64,000 bases of DNA from CBDBON01 sp965208395 (lineage in GTDB: Bacteria; Chloroflexota; Dehalococcoidia; Lucifugimonadales; CBDBON01): positions 186,001 through 250,000 of the forward strand of contig CBDBON010000001.1 in assembly GCA_965208395.1 (NCBI GenBank), read 5' to 3'. The notes under the pieces were generated by a model. The model searched no databases. It had not been told where the DNA came from and saw only the letters and a program-made list of their open reading frames with translations. The stretch's first letter is position 1. Every line of letters begins with the position of its first letter. The translations under genes and the position numbers were made by a program. Positions 15,635 to 24,011 of this stretch are shown piece after piece.

Positions 15635-18475
15635 CTACGTCATGGCTACGGGGTCTACGTCGACTGTCCATCCGGGCGGTATAGCGACCGACTCGAGGAG
15701 GCGGCGCGGGGCGGCGCCCCTCAGGATGATGTGCCAGCGATAGCGGCCCCGCACCCTTGGGGGGTATGCGGGCGTGGGCCCCAGGATGTCGATATCGGAC
15801 CAGCCCGCCGCGTCGCGCTCTGTACGCAGCTCCGTTGCGAGGCGGGACGCCTCGGCCTCGCATCTGGCCCTGTTGGTGTGAGTGTGCAGGAGTCTGACCA
15901 TCCTGCCGAAGGGAGGGTTGCCCTGCTGCCTGCGGTATGAGAGCTCGCGAGAATAGAAGGCGGCGTAGTCCTGTGCTGCCGCAGCCTGAATCGCATAGTT
16001 GTCCGGCTGGTAGGTCTGCACGATAACGGTGCCCTCGGAGGCTCCGCGCCCCGCCCGTCCCGCAACCTGGCACAGCAATTGGAAGGCCCGCTCTCCGGAG
16101 CGGTAGTCGGGTATGTTGAGCCCGACGTCGGCTGAGATCACACCGACCAGCGTCACGTCGGGGAAGTGGAGCCCCTTGGTCACCATCTGGGTGCCGACGA
16201 GGACACGCGCCTCGCCAGAGCCGAAGCGGCTGAGCAGCCTTTCGTGCGAACCGGCGCTGCGGGTGGTGTCGCTGTCCAGCCGCAGAACCTCCACGGCCGG
16301 GAACCTGTCGCTGATTTCGCGCTCCACCGACTCGGTGCCAGTCCCAGAGTAGCTGATCCGGTGGGCCATGCAGCGCGGACACCTGTCGGCCGGCTTCCGA
16401 CGCTCTCCGCAGTAGTGGCAGATGAGCCGGGCAGCTGAGCGGTGATAGGTGAGGGCGATATCGCATCGACGACATCGAAGGCTGTAGCCGCAGCTGCGGC
16501 ACTGCACGTGAGAGGCGGAGCCCCGCCGGTTGACGAAGAGCACCATCTGCTGTCCTGCTCTCAGACACTCGCTCATCGCGTCGTCGAGGCGCCGGCTGAA
16601 GGAGCCTCGGTTACCCTCCCTGAGCTCGCGCCGCATGTCTACGACCTGGACGCCGGGCATATCTCCCCGCATGGGAGCTCCCGTGGAGTCGGTCCTCACC
16701 CGGTCTGGGAGGACCAGCAGGCCGACGCGGCCTCGGAGCGCGGCGTGGTAGGAGACGAGGTCGGGAGACGCGCTGCCCATGACCACGACGGCGCCAGTCA
16801 GCTCTGCGAGCTTCATCGCGGCGTCGCGGGCGTGGTAGCGCGGCCTCGCGTCGACCTGCTTGTATGTCCACTCGTGCTCCTCGTCAATGACGATCAGCCC
16901 GACGTCGGGCAGCGGCGCGAAAATGGCGCTCCGGGAGCCGATGACGATGTCGTACGCGCCCTGCCTGGTCTGCCACCACTGGTCGAAGCGCTCGCCGTCG
17001 CTGATGCCGCTGTGCAGCACCGCGACCCGCCCCGGGAAGCGGGACGCGAACCGCTCGACCGTCTGGTGCGTGAGCGCAATCTCAGGCACGAGGACGACTG
17101 CTTTTCTGCCAAGGGACAGACACCTCTCGGCGGCGGCGAGGTAGACTTCAGTCTTGCCGCTTCCGGTTACGCCCTGGAGCACGAAGGCGCGCGGCGAGGC
17201 CGAGGCGTCCTCCAGCGCGGCGCGGATACTGTCTGCCACTTCAGTCTGCGACGAGGTGAGACACACCGGTGGTGTCTGCTTGAAGACGCGCCCGCCTAGA
17301 GGGTCGCGGAGTACGGTATGCGATCTCTTCTCTATGTATCCCCGGTCGATCAGCCCCTTCACCGCGCTGGCTCCGTGTTTTTTTCTGAGCTCGGGGAGGG
17401 AAGTCACGTCGTCGCGGTCGAGTAACTTTCGTAAGAGGGCTGGCTGGCGCGGCACGTGGCTGGCGCTCTCGATCCAGCCGGGACCCTCCCGGCGTCCCAG
17501 CTCGGTCAGCAAGGCCGTCTCTACGCGTTTCTCGACGTAGCCTCGATCCACCAGTCCCTTGATCGCACTGGCCCCGTGCCTTTCTCTGAGCTTGGGGAGG
17601 GGAGTCGCGTCGTCGCGGTTGAGCAGCTCTCGTAGGAGGGCCAGTTGGCGCGGCGCACGGCTGGCACTCTCGATCCAGCAGGGGCCTTCTCGGCGTCCCA
17701 GTTCGGTCAGCACGGCCGTCTCTTGGCGTTTCTCGATGTATTCCTTGTCGATCAGTCCCTTCACTGTGCTCGCTCCGTACCTCTTCCTGAGCTCGGGAAG
17801 GGGCGTCTCATCGTCGTGGTCGAGTAACTCTCGTAGGAGGGCCGGCTGGCGCGGCACGCGGCTGGCGCTCTCGATCCAGCCGGGGCCTTCCCGGCGTCCC
17901 AGGTCGGTCAGCACGCCGATCTGCAAACGCTTTGGGCCAGCTGGCCGCCGGCCCGCGACCGTCTGCGAGACGATCCCCCTGCGGACGAGCGAGGCGACGG
18001 CTCCAGTGGCACGGTCTCCGAATCGCCGTGCCAGTCGCTGCTGATCGACCCTCCCACGAGATCGGATGTGGCCGACGATGCTGCGCTGGAACGGAGTCAG
18101 ATCGCCCCGACAGTCTTCCGGGTTCTCATCGACGGCCGATAGGAAGGTCCGCGCGTGGATACGGCCTCCGGGAGGCAGCATCTGGGCGGCAGCCTCGAAT
18201 AGCGAACAGCGATAGTAGCGACTGAGCCAGCGGGCGAGACTCAGACGGGCCTCATCCAGATGTGGGGCAGGGCCTTGGACGTCGATGATGTCCCTGGTCT
18301 CCGTGACCTGGGGCGCATCGTCGACCGAGAAGACGATTCCCTGGAGAGTACGTGGGCCGAAGGGTACGCGGACGAGGTGGCCGGGCAGGACGAAGAGTGA
18401 CTCAGGGACGGAGTAGCTAAATGTGCGGTCGCTGCCAGCCGGGACGTCGACGGCGACTTCGGCGAAACGGCGCAT
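15635..18475 (-). CDS. priA: Primosomal replication-restart helicase PriA with triplicated winged-helix segment
   Basis: 946 residues, against about 730-830 in most bacteria. Residues 1-115 are the 3'-DNA-end binding domain; a winged-helix region follows, expanded by three 67-residue tandem repeats (188-254, 255-321, 322-388), each beginning LTxLGRREGP and ending YxEKR. The SF2 helicase has Walker A GVTGSGKT at 435-442 and a Walker B region reading VIDEEHEWTYK. A zinc-binding block has paired CxxC motifs (CRSCGYSLRCRRC, then CHYC and CPRC), followed by the C-terminal helicase lobe and domain. PriA reloads the replicative helicase at stalled forks. It is downstream of rplS on the same strand, 61 bases apart. 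The repeats account for most of the extra length. Confidence 0.95.
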   Translation of the reverse strand: MRRFAEVAVDVPAGSDRTFSYSVPESLFVLPGHLVRVPFGPRTLQGIVFSVDDAPQVTETRDIIDVQGPAPHLDEARLSLARWLSRYYRCSLFEAAAQMLPPGGRIHARTFLSAVDENPEDCRGDLTPFQRSIVGHIRSRGRVDQQRLARRFGDRATGAVASLVRRGIVSQTVAGRRPAGPKRLQIGVLTDLGRREGPGWIESASRVPRQPALLRELLDHDDETPLPELRKRYGASTVKGLIDKEYIEKRQETAVLTELGRREGPCWIESASRAPRQLALLRELLNRDDATPLPKLRERHGASAIKGLVDRGYVEKRVETALLTELGRREGPGWIESASHVPRQPALLRKLLDRDDVTSLPELRKKHGASAVKGLIDRGYIEKRSHTVLRDPLGGRVFKQTPPVCLTSSQTEVADSIRAALEDASASPRAFVLQGVTGSGKTEVYLAAAERCLSLGRKAVVLVPEIALTHQTVERFASRFPGRVAVLHSGISDGERFDQWWQTRQGAYDIVIGSRSAIFAPLPDVGLIVIDEEHEWTYKQVDARPRYHARDAAMKLAELTGAVVVMGSASPDLVSYHAALRGRVGLLVLPDRVRTDSTGAPMRGDMPGVQVVDMRRELREGNRGSFSRRLDDAMSECLRAGQQMVLFVNRRGSASHVQCRSCGYSLRCRRCDIALTYHRSAARLICHYCGERRKPADRCPRCMAHRISYSGTGTESVEREISDRFPAVEVLRLDSDTTRSAGSHERLLSRFGSGEARVLVGTQMVTKGLHFPDVTLVGVISADVGLNIPDYRSGERAFQLLCQVAGRAGRGASEGTVIVQTYQPDNYAIQAAAAQDYAAFYSRELSYRRQQGNPPFGRMVRLLHTHTNRARCEAEASRLATELRTERDAAGWSDIDILGPTPAYPPRVRGRYRWHIILRGAAPRRLLESVAIPPGWTVDVDPVAMT
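17312..17914 (-). repeat. Three tandem 201-bp coding repeats inside priA
   Basis: Units 17714-17914, 17513-17713 and 17312-17512 encode successive 67-residue copies in exact register (residues 188, 255 and 322). They share LGRREGPxWIESAS, a Leu-rich helix and a GASxxKGLxDxxYxEKR ending. Both DNA and protein copies are strongly conserved, so the amplification is probably recent or kept homogeneous. Confidence 0.9.
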
Positions 18476-18536
18476 GTTTGTCGGCCCGCCCTCCCCGAGA
18501 GACTCCGGTTATGACGGTGGGTGGCCGAACGGTGGG

Positions 18537-18881
18537 CTAGCGTCGGCGGCGTTCCTTGATTCGGGCGGCCCGGCCCGAGCGGCCTCTGAGGTAGTAGAGA
18601 CGCGACCGGCGAACGGCTCCCTGACGGACCACCTGGACCGCTTCGACGCTGGGCGAGTGCAGCAGGAAGGTCCGCTCTACACCGATCTCGTGGGTGACGC
18701 GGCGCACGGTGAACGAGGCGTCGGGCCCTCCTCCCCGGCTTCGTATCACGACGCCCTCGAACACCTGCGTTCTGGTACGTTCACCCTCGGTGACGCGGAT
18801 GCTGACGCGCACGGTGTCGCCGGGCTGAAACTGTTCGATATTTGGGTTAGGGTCGAGCTCTATGAGCTGCCGGGCTTCCAT
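18537..18881 (-). CDS. rplS: 50S ribosomal protein L19
   Basis: 114 residues, the usual bL19 length. The start is ATG at 18881, preceded by GGGGAT; an in-frame extension to 18995 would add 38 unrelated residues across the promoter. Recognisable blocks are the PGDTVRVSIRVTEGERTR beta-barrel with VFEGVVI, FTVRR and the C-terminal RRSRLYYLRGRSG. L19 sits at the 30S-50S interface. It is transcribed with priA, away from the glycosylase gene. The usual trmD and rimM neighbours are not here. Confidence 0.95.
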   Translation of the reverse strand: MEARQLIELDPNPNIEQFQPGDTVRVSIRVTEGERTRTQVFEGVVIRSRGGGPDASFTVRRVTHEIGVERTFLLHSPSVEAVQVVRQGAVRRSRLYYLRGRSGRAARIKERRRR

Positions 18882-18919
18882 AGTCGTGATCCCCAGTGGC
18901 TTACGAATATCGTCAATTG

Positions 18920-18948
18920 ATTCTAACGCGGTGATGTAGTGTGCGCAA
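18920..18948 (-). promoter_or_regulatory. Probable sigma-70 promoter of rplS
   Basis: Read on the minus strand, TTGCGC (18943-18948) and TAGAAT (18920-18925) are separated by 17 bases and lie about 40 bases before the rplS start. Confidence 0.55.
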
Positions 18949-18997
18949 GCGGAAACGGTGGTATAGACTGCGGTCACCCTGGCCGGGGAGGTCAAAT

Positions 18998-19819
18998 ATG
19001 CCCGAGGCGCCCGATCTGGAGGTGATCAAGGAGTCTCTCCGTGCGCGGGTCGTCGGGGCCGCGGTGGAGTCGGCGTCGGTGGTCAGGCCCAGCGTGCTCC
19101 GGTCGATGGCCGGGAGGCTCGAGAGCGACATCGCGGGGCGCGTCGTCACATCCGTCGATCGCAGGGGCAAGTTCCTGCTGATAGGCCTCTCGGGCGACCG
19201 ACTCATCGTGATCAACCCGATGCTCACCGGCGGACTGCAATACTGCGACCCGTCCAAGCGACCGTCCAAGAGCACCTGCATCGTCTGGCTGCTCGGCAAC
19301 GGGATGGAGCTGCGCTATCGGGACGATCGCCAGATGGGAGGCGTCTACTACGTGTCTCGTTCCCGTACCGCCGAGGTTCCGAGACTGGATGAGCAGGGTC
19401 CGGACGTGCTGGACGACGTATCGTTCGATGATTTCCGGGACCGGCTCCGGCGATTCCACGGGGAGATCAAGGGCATACTGACGCGGGGCCGAGTCCTTGC
19501 CGGCATCGGCAACGCGTACGCGGACGAGGTGCTGTTCGCCGCCAAGATATACCCCTTCAGACGGAGGAAGACGCTCGACACGTCAGAGCAGCGCGCTCTG
19601 CATGAGAAGTCGCGTCAGGTGGTGGAGGAGGCCGTGACTGTGCTGCGAGACAGGATGGGGGAGAATATCCACCTCAAGGTACGCGACTTTCTGAAGGTAC
19701 ACAACCGGGGCGGCGAGCCCTGTCCCGACTGCGGGAGGCCGATTACGCAGGTGACCGCCAATCGGCGTATAACCAGCTATTGCCGCGGCTGCCAGCCCGG
19801 GCTCCTCATCAGAAATTGA
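18998..19819 (+). CDS. mutM: Fpg/Nei-family DNA glycosylase
   Basis: 273 residues. The start at ATG 18998 (GGGGAGG upstream) places the obligatory Pro2-Glu3 at the mature N-terminus (MPEAPD); Pro2 is the Schiff-base nucleophile. A beta-hairpin lysine lies in DRRGKFLL, the helix-two-turn-helix is around GRVLAGIGNAYADEV, and a C-terminal zinc finger has CPDCG and CRGCQ. The enzyme removes oxidised bases such as 8-oxoguanine and nicks the abasic site. The MPEAPD start differs from the MPELPE of standard MutM, so a Nei-like or divergent substrate range is possible. It is divergent from rplS. Confidence 0.88.
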   Translation: MPEAPDLEVIKESLRARVVGAAVESASVVRPSVLRSMAGRLESDIAGRVVTSVDRRGKFLLIGLSGDRLIVINPMLTGGLQYCDPSKRPSKSTCIVWLLGNGMELRYRDDRQMGGVYYVSRSRTAEVPRLDEQGPDVLDDVSFDDFRDRLRRFHGEIKGILTRGRVLAGIGNAYADEVLFAAKIYPFRRRKTLDTSEQRALHEKSRQVVEEAVTVLRDRMGENIHLKVRDFLKVHNRGGEPCPDCGRPITQVTANRRITSYCRGCQPGLLIRN

Positions 19820-19925
19820 CGACAGGGGACCGTCGTTTTGTCGATCTGCACAGGTACGGAAAGGCCATGCCGACGGGAGCGTCTGTAACGTGGCCGCTCC
19901 AGCCGGCGACTGACAGCCCGGAGTC

Positions 19926-19953
19926 TTGACACCGGCACTCTTGTTCGTATATA
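19926..19953 (+). promoter_or_regulatory. Sigma-70 promoter of the HU gene
   Basis: TTGACA at 19926-19931 and TATATA at 19948-19953 with a 16-base spacer, about 100 bases ahead of the HU start codon. Confidence 0.65.
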
Positions 19954-20053
19954 CCCTCAATGCAGGCGATGAAGGTCGCCACCCCTGAATACAGGCGCAG
20001 GCACGATAGAGGCGCAGATACGGGATGCGCTCATGCGAGGAGGTAGCAAGAAT

Positions 20054-20338
20054 ATGAAGGTATTGAGGAAGAGTGACATGGCCTCACGAGTGGCGGCCAA
20101 GATGGGAGGGACGCGGTCTCAGGGAGATGCCGCCCTCAACGCTGTGCTCGACAGCATCCAGGAGGCCTTGGTCGCTGGAGACCGGGTGGTACTCACCGGC
20201 TTTGGATCGTTCGAGGTGAGACGGGTAAAGGCGCGCCGGGTCCGGCCCATCCGGGGCGGTGGCGACCTGATGACGGTCGACGCTCACAACCGTGTTGGAT
20301 TCACGGCCGGAGCGGAGCTCAGTAAAGCCGCCAAGTAG
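20054..20338 (+). CDS. hup: HU/IHF-family histone-like DNA-binding protein
   Basis: 94 residues. The start is ATG at 20054, preceded by AGGAGGT. It has the HU fold: N-terminal KSDMASRVAAKMG helix, GDRVVLTGFGSFEVR beta-sheet, a DNA-binding arm region around RVRPIRGGGD, and a C-terminal GAELSKAAK helix. HU dimers bend and compact DNA. It is a single-gene unit with its own promoter and a strong terminator. The arm has Gly-Gly-Gly where many HU proteins have the RNP loop, but the arginines remain. Confidence 0.92.
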   Translation: MKVLRKSDMASRVAAKMGGTRSQGDAALNAVLDSIQEALVAGDRVVLTGFGSFEVRRVKARRVRPIRGGGDLMTVDAHNRVGFTAGAELSKAAK

Positions 20339-20367
20339 ACCGCCCCCGCCAGATCGTACGGCATCGC

Positions 20368-20405
20368 AGGACGGACCCCCCCTACGGACGGGTCCGTCCT
20401 TTTGT
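20368..20405 (+). terminator. Intrinsic terminator after the HU gene
   Basis: Perfect 11-bp stem, AGGACGGACCC at 20368-20378 with its reverse complement at 20390-20400, followed by TTTTGTG. It lies 30 bases after the HU stop codon. Confidence 0.85.
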
Positions 20406-20424
20406 GTCCCGGAAGCGACTTCTT

Positions 20425-20458
20425 CTGAACCGTCAGCCGTCTAGGCCTGACGGTTCAG
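20425..20458. repeat. 12-bp perfect inverted repeat ahead of the str promoter
   Basis: CTGAACCGTCAG at 20425-20436 is mirrored exactly at 20447-20458, with a 10-base loop. It lies 26 bases before the -35 box of the ribosomal super-operon. It could be a second terminator stem or a binding site for a regulator; there is no T tract. Confidence 0.5.
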
Positions 20459-20483
20459 GGCTTCGTCAAGGCCCATCCAGTCG

Positions 20484-20512
20484 TTGACAGGCCTATATTA
20501 GATTTGTATAAT
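20484..20512 (+). promoter_or_regulatory. Consensus sigma-70 promoter of the ribosomal super-operon
   Basis: TTGACA at 20484-20489 and TATAAT at 20507-20512, both perfect consensus, with the ideal 17-base spacer. The rpsL start is 58 bases downstream. No comparable internal promoter was noticed before the end of rpsI, so this may drive much of the 21-kb gene run. Confidence 0.85.
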
Positions 20513-20569
20513 CTCCGTTTGTTGCTCCAGCCGGAGAACGTCGCGTTCATCTGTAATCGAGGGACTCTC

Positions 20570-20992
20570 ATGCCGACCGTCAACCAGCTTGTGAGGAAGG
20601 GACGCAGGGGCAGACGCCGGAAGGACAAGGCGCCCGCGCTGCGCTTCTCCTTCAACTCGCTGAGGAACCGTGGACAGCGTGATTCGGGTGCGCCCCAAAA
20701 GAGGGGAGTGTGCCTTCAGGTCAGGACCCAGACCCCCAAGAAGCCCAACTCTGCTCTGAGGAAGGTGGCCAGAGTGAGGCTGACCAACGGCATGGAGGTA
20801 ACCGCCTACATTCCGGGAGAGGGCCACAATCTTCAGGAACACTCGGTCGTGCTGATTCGCGGAGGCCGAGTAAAGGACCTTCCGGGCGTCCGCTACCATG
20901 TGGTACGCGGCGCGTTGGACACGGCAGGAGTCGACGATCGACAGCGCGGACGGAGCAAGTACGGTAGCAAGAGGGACGCCGGCCCCAGGTAG
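20570..20992 (+). CDS. rpsL: 30S ribosomal protein S12
   Basis: 140 residues. ATG at 20570 begins the conserved MPTVNQLVRKGR; an in-frame extension upstream overlaps the promoter and is rejected. RTQTPKKPNSALRKVARV and YIPGEGHNLQEHSVVLIRGG are the decoding-site loops of uS12, and the streptomycin-relevant lysine in TPKKPNS is kept. It is the first gene of the super-operon, 34 bases before rpsG. A short C-terminal extension (KYGSKRDAGPR) is slightly longer than in Escherichia coli. Confidence 0.97.
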   Translation: MPTVNQLVRKGRRGRRRKDKAPALRFSFNSLRNRGQRDSGAPQKRGVCLQVRTQTPKKPNSALRKVARVRLTNGMEVTAYIPGEGHNLQEHSVVLIRGGRVKDLPGVRYHVVRGALDTAGVDDRQRGRSKYGSKRDAGPR

Positions 20993-21026
20993 CTGGGGAA
21001 GGACCAGTCGAGAGTACATACCAGAG

Positions 21027-21497
21027 ATGGCGCGACGCAGAAGGGCGGAGCGGAGAAATCCTCTCCCCGATCCCAGATACAACAGCGTGGACCTCAGCCG
21101 GTTCATCAACAAGCTGATGCTCAGCGGCAAGAAGACTGTCGCGCAGCGAATCGTCTACGACGCCCTCGACCAGATCGAAAACGAGGTCAGGCTGCCTCCC
21201 CTGGATATCTTCGCCCAGGCAGTCAGGAACGCCACCCCGATGGTCGAGGTGAAGTCCCGGCGTGTTGGAGGCGCAACCTATCAGGTGCCCACAGAAGTCA
21301 GACCGGAGAGACGCCTCGCACTTGCAATGCGCTGGATACTGAACTCGGCGCGCTCCAGATCGGGAAGACCGATGGCCCAATGTCTCGCGCAGGAGCTCAT
21401 CGAGGCGTCCCGGAACCAGGGAGCGGCGGTGAAGAGGAAGGAAGACCTGTACAGAATGGCCGAGGCCAACCGAGCATTCGTGCACTACCGATGGTAG
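21027..21497 (+). CDS. rpsG: 30S ribosomal protein S7
   Basis: 156 residues, the standard length, from ATG 21027 (MARRRRAERRNPLPDP). The motifs SRFINKLMLSGKK, GGATYQVPTEVRPERR and the terminal AFVHYRW identify uS7, which nucleates assembly of the 30S head and contacts the E-site tRNA. The 3' end overlaps fusA by seven bases, suggesting coupled translation. Confidence 0.97.
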   Translation: MARRRRAERRNPLPDPRYNSVDLSRFINKLMLSGKKTVAQRIVYDALDQIENEVRLPPLDIFAQAVRNATPMVEVKSRRVGGATYQVPTEVRPERRLALAMRWILNSARSRSGRPMAQCLAQELIEASRNQGAAVKRKEDLYRMAEANRAFVHYRW

Positions 21498-23593
21498 CTA
21501 CCAAACAGATGGCCCGTCCAGGGAGCCGGTCGAACGCCAAACCTAAGGGGGCGGCGCCGACCCATATTCGGAATATCGGGTTCATCGCACACATAGACGC
21601 CGGCAAGACCACCGTTACCGAGCGGGTACTCTACTTTGCCGGTCGCATCTACAAGATCGGCGGCGTCGACGAGGGCACCACCGCGATGGACTGGATGGCT
21701 CAGGAGAGAGAGAGGGGCATCACCATCACCTCTGCCGCGACCACATGCGAGTGGAACGGCCACACGATCAACGTCATAGACACTCCCGGCCACGTCGACT
21801 TCACGGCGGAAGTGGAGCGCAGTCTCCGCATACTGGACGGCGGCGTCGTCGTATTCGACGGGGAGGCCGGTGTAGAGCCTCAGTCCGAGACGGTGTGGAG
21901 GCAGGCCGACAGGTACAACGTGCCGCGCATCTGCTTCATCAACAAGATGGATAAGGTGGGCGCCGACCTCCACCGGGCCATCGACAGCATCGCCCATCGC
22001 CTGCAGGCCAACCCAGTCGCCCTACAGATACCCATCGGGTCCGAGGACTCCTTCAGGGGAGTCGTCGACCTCATAGACGAGAAGGCGATTCTGTTCGATC
22101 CCGAGGGCAAGCGGATGCCTGTGGACGGCCCCATCCCCGAGGAGCTGCTGGACGAGTTCCGCAACTACCGGGACGTGCTCGTCGAGAAGATAGCAGAGAC
22201 CGATGAGGACCTGATCGAGAAGTTCCTGGAGGAGCGGGAGATAACCAACGGTGAGTTGAAGGCCGCGCTGCGCCGAGCCACCGTGGAGTACAAGCTAGTG
22301 CCTATACTGTGTGGCAGCGCCCTCCGCAATCTCGGAGTCCAGCCGCTGCTCGACGCAATCACGGCCTACCTGCCCAGCCCTCTCGACGTACCTCCTGTAG
22401 AGGGAAGGGAGTACTGGACCGATGAGGAGGCTGTCCGGGGCCCCGACCAGGACGCGCCTTTTGCTGCGCTGGCCTTCAAGACGGTGACCGATCCCTTCAT
22501 CGGGCGGCTGGTCTACTTCCGGGTATACTCCGGTTCGGTCAAGACCGGGGCCATGACCTTCAATTCCAGCAACGGCAGACGGGTACGGCTGGGTCGGCTG
22601 GTCATGATGCACGCTCAGCACCGGGAGGAAGTCGAGGATGTCTCGGCGGGCCAGATCGCCGCTGCGGTCGGACTGAAGCACACTTCGACCGGGGACACCA
22701 TATGCGATAGCGAGGCGCCGATCGTCCTCGACACTATCACCTTCCCGGAACCTGTCGTCTCGGTGGCGATAGAGCCTAAGTCACGAGCCGACCAGGACCG
22801 TCTAGTGGACGCTCTCTCCAAGCTCGCCGACGAGGATCCGACCTTCAAGGTGCTGCACGACGGAGAGACGGGCCAGACGGTGATGTCAGGCATGGGAGAG
22901 CTCCATCTGGAGATCCTGACCGACCGGATGCAGAGGGAATTCAACGTCGGGGGCAACGTCGGCAAGCCCCGGGTCGCATACCGAGAGACGGTCATCTCTC
23001 CCGCAAAGGCGGAGGGGAGATTTGTTCGCCAGACAGGCGGTCACGGCCAGTACGGCCACGTCTGGGTCGAGATGGAGCCCCTCGAAAGAGGCTCCGGAAT
23101 CGAGTTCGAGAACGGAACCTCCGGTGGGGTCATACCCCAGGAGTTCATATCGTCGGTGGAGCAGGGAGTCCGAGAGGCGCTTTCATCGGGCCCGCTCTCC
23201 GGCTATCCGATGGTGGACGTCAGGGTGACTCTCGTGGATGGCAGCTACCACGATGTCGACTCCTCCAAGATGTCCTTCCATATCGCGGGGTCGATGGCCG
23301 CCAAGGCGGTAGTCGCAAAGGCCCACCCGATTCTGCTCGAACCGATAATGCGCCTGGAGATAGTAACTCCAGGCGATTTTCTTGGTGAGGTGCTTGGCGA
23401 CCTCGGCAGACGGCGCGCGAACATACGGAGTATAGAAGGTCAGGGAGGTATCCAGGCAGTAAAGGCGATGCTTCCCCTTGCCGAGAGTTTCGGGTACGCC
23501 AACTCGCTCCGCTCGCTGACACAGGGGCGGGCGAGCTACAGCATGGAGTTCGACAGGTACGAGGAGGCCCCTGAGCAGGGTGCGGTGTCATAG
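21491..23593 (+). CDS. fusA: Elongation factor G
   Basis: 700 residues. ATG at 21491 overlaps the rpsG stop; an alternative ATG lies at 21509. The GTPase domain has G1 AHIDAGKTT, the switch region GITITSAATTCEW, G3 DTPGHVDFT and G4 NKMDK. Domains II-V follow to a normal C-terminus. EF-G drives translocation of tRNA and mRNA and, with RRF, ribosome recycling. rpsJ follows with a one-base overlap. The tuf gene that usually follows fusA in the str operon is not present. Confidence 0.97.
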   Translation: MVATKQMARPGSRSNAKPKGAAPTHIRNIGFIAHIDAGKTTVTERVLYFAGRIYKIGGVDEGTTAMDWMAQERERGITITSAATTCEWNGHTINVIDTPGHVDFTAEVERSLRILDGGVVVFDGEAGVEPQSETVWRQADRYNVPRICFINKMDKVGADLHRAIDSIAHRLQANPVALQIPIGSEDSFRGVVDLIDEKAILFDPEGKRMPVDGPIPEELLDEFRNYRDVLVEKIAETDEDLIEKFLEEREITNGELKAALRRATVEYKLVPILCGSALRNLGVQPLLDAITAYLPSPLDVPPVEGREYWTDEEAVRGPDQDAPFAALAFKTVTDPFIGRLVYFRVYSGSVKTGAMTFNSSNGRRVRLGRLVMMHAQHREEVEDVSAGQIAAAVGLKHTSTGDTICDSEAPIVLDTITFPEPVVSVAIEPKSRADQDRLVDALSKLADEDPTFKVLHDGETGQTVMSGMGELHLEILTDRMQREFNVGGNVGKPRVAYRETVISPAKAEGRFVRQTGGHGQYGHVWVEMEPLERGSGIEFENGTSGGVIPQEFISSVEQGVREALSSGPLSGYPMVDVRVTLVDGSYHDVDSSKMSFHIAGSMAAKAVVAKAHPILLEPIMRLEIVTPGDFLGEVLGDLGRRRANIRSIEGQGGIQAVKAMLPLAESFGYANSLRSLTQGRASYSMEFDRYEEAPEQGAVS

Positions 23594-23904
23594 TGGCCAC
23601 AAGCCAGAAGATAAGAATCATACTCAAGGCGTTCGACCACAAGATACTGGACCTTTCCGTCGGTCAGATCGTGGAGGCGGCCGAGCGGACAGGCGCCCGC
23701 GTGACCGGGCCTGTGCCGCTGCCCACGTCCATCAAGCGGTTTTGCGTGATACGGTCGCCGCACATAGATAAGGACTCCCGCGAGCACTTCGAGGTGAGAA
23801 CTCACAACCGTCTGATCGACATCAATGAGCCGACCTCCAAGACTATCGATTCACTGACTAGGCTGAACGTGCCCGCGGGCGTGGATATATCGATCAAGCT
23901 ATAG
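23593..23904 (+). CDS. rpsJ: 30S ribosomal protein S10
   Basis: 103 residues starting at GTG 23593, which overlaps the fusA stop (TAGTG). QKIRIILKAFDHKILD, GPVPLPT and RTHNRLIDI are hallmark uS10 segments. S10 is part of the 30S head and, as NusE, a transcription antitermination factor. A 107-base gap follows before rplC, which contains an 8-bp stem at 23940-23947/23976-23983. Confidence 0.96.
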   Translation: MATSQKIRIILKAFDHKILDLSVGQIVEAAERTGARVTGPVPLPTSIKRFCVIRSPHIDKDSREHFEVRTHNRLIDINEPTSKTIDSLTRLNVPAGVDISIKL

Positions 23905-23939
23905 GCAATTTGGCCCGACTATGACGGCGTCCCAGTCGT

Positions 23940-23983
23940 CACTTTCCCTATCGGCGCTGTGCAACGCAAGGTGTCGGAAAGTG
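23940..23983 (+). promoter_or_regulatory. Possible leader stem before rplC
   Basis: CACTTTCC at 23940-23947 pairs with GGAAAGTG at 23976-23983 across a 28-base loop in the longest early gap of the super-operon. In some bacteria L4 binds a leader in the S10 operon to repress it. No sequence match to that leader was recognised, so the role is speculative. Confidence 0.3.
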
Positions 23984-24011
23984 CCGCGACCGGCGCGGCG
24001 GGCCGCCCAAA

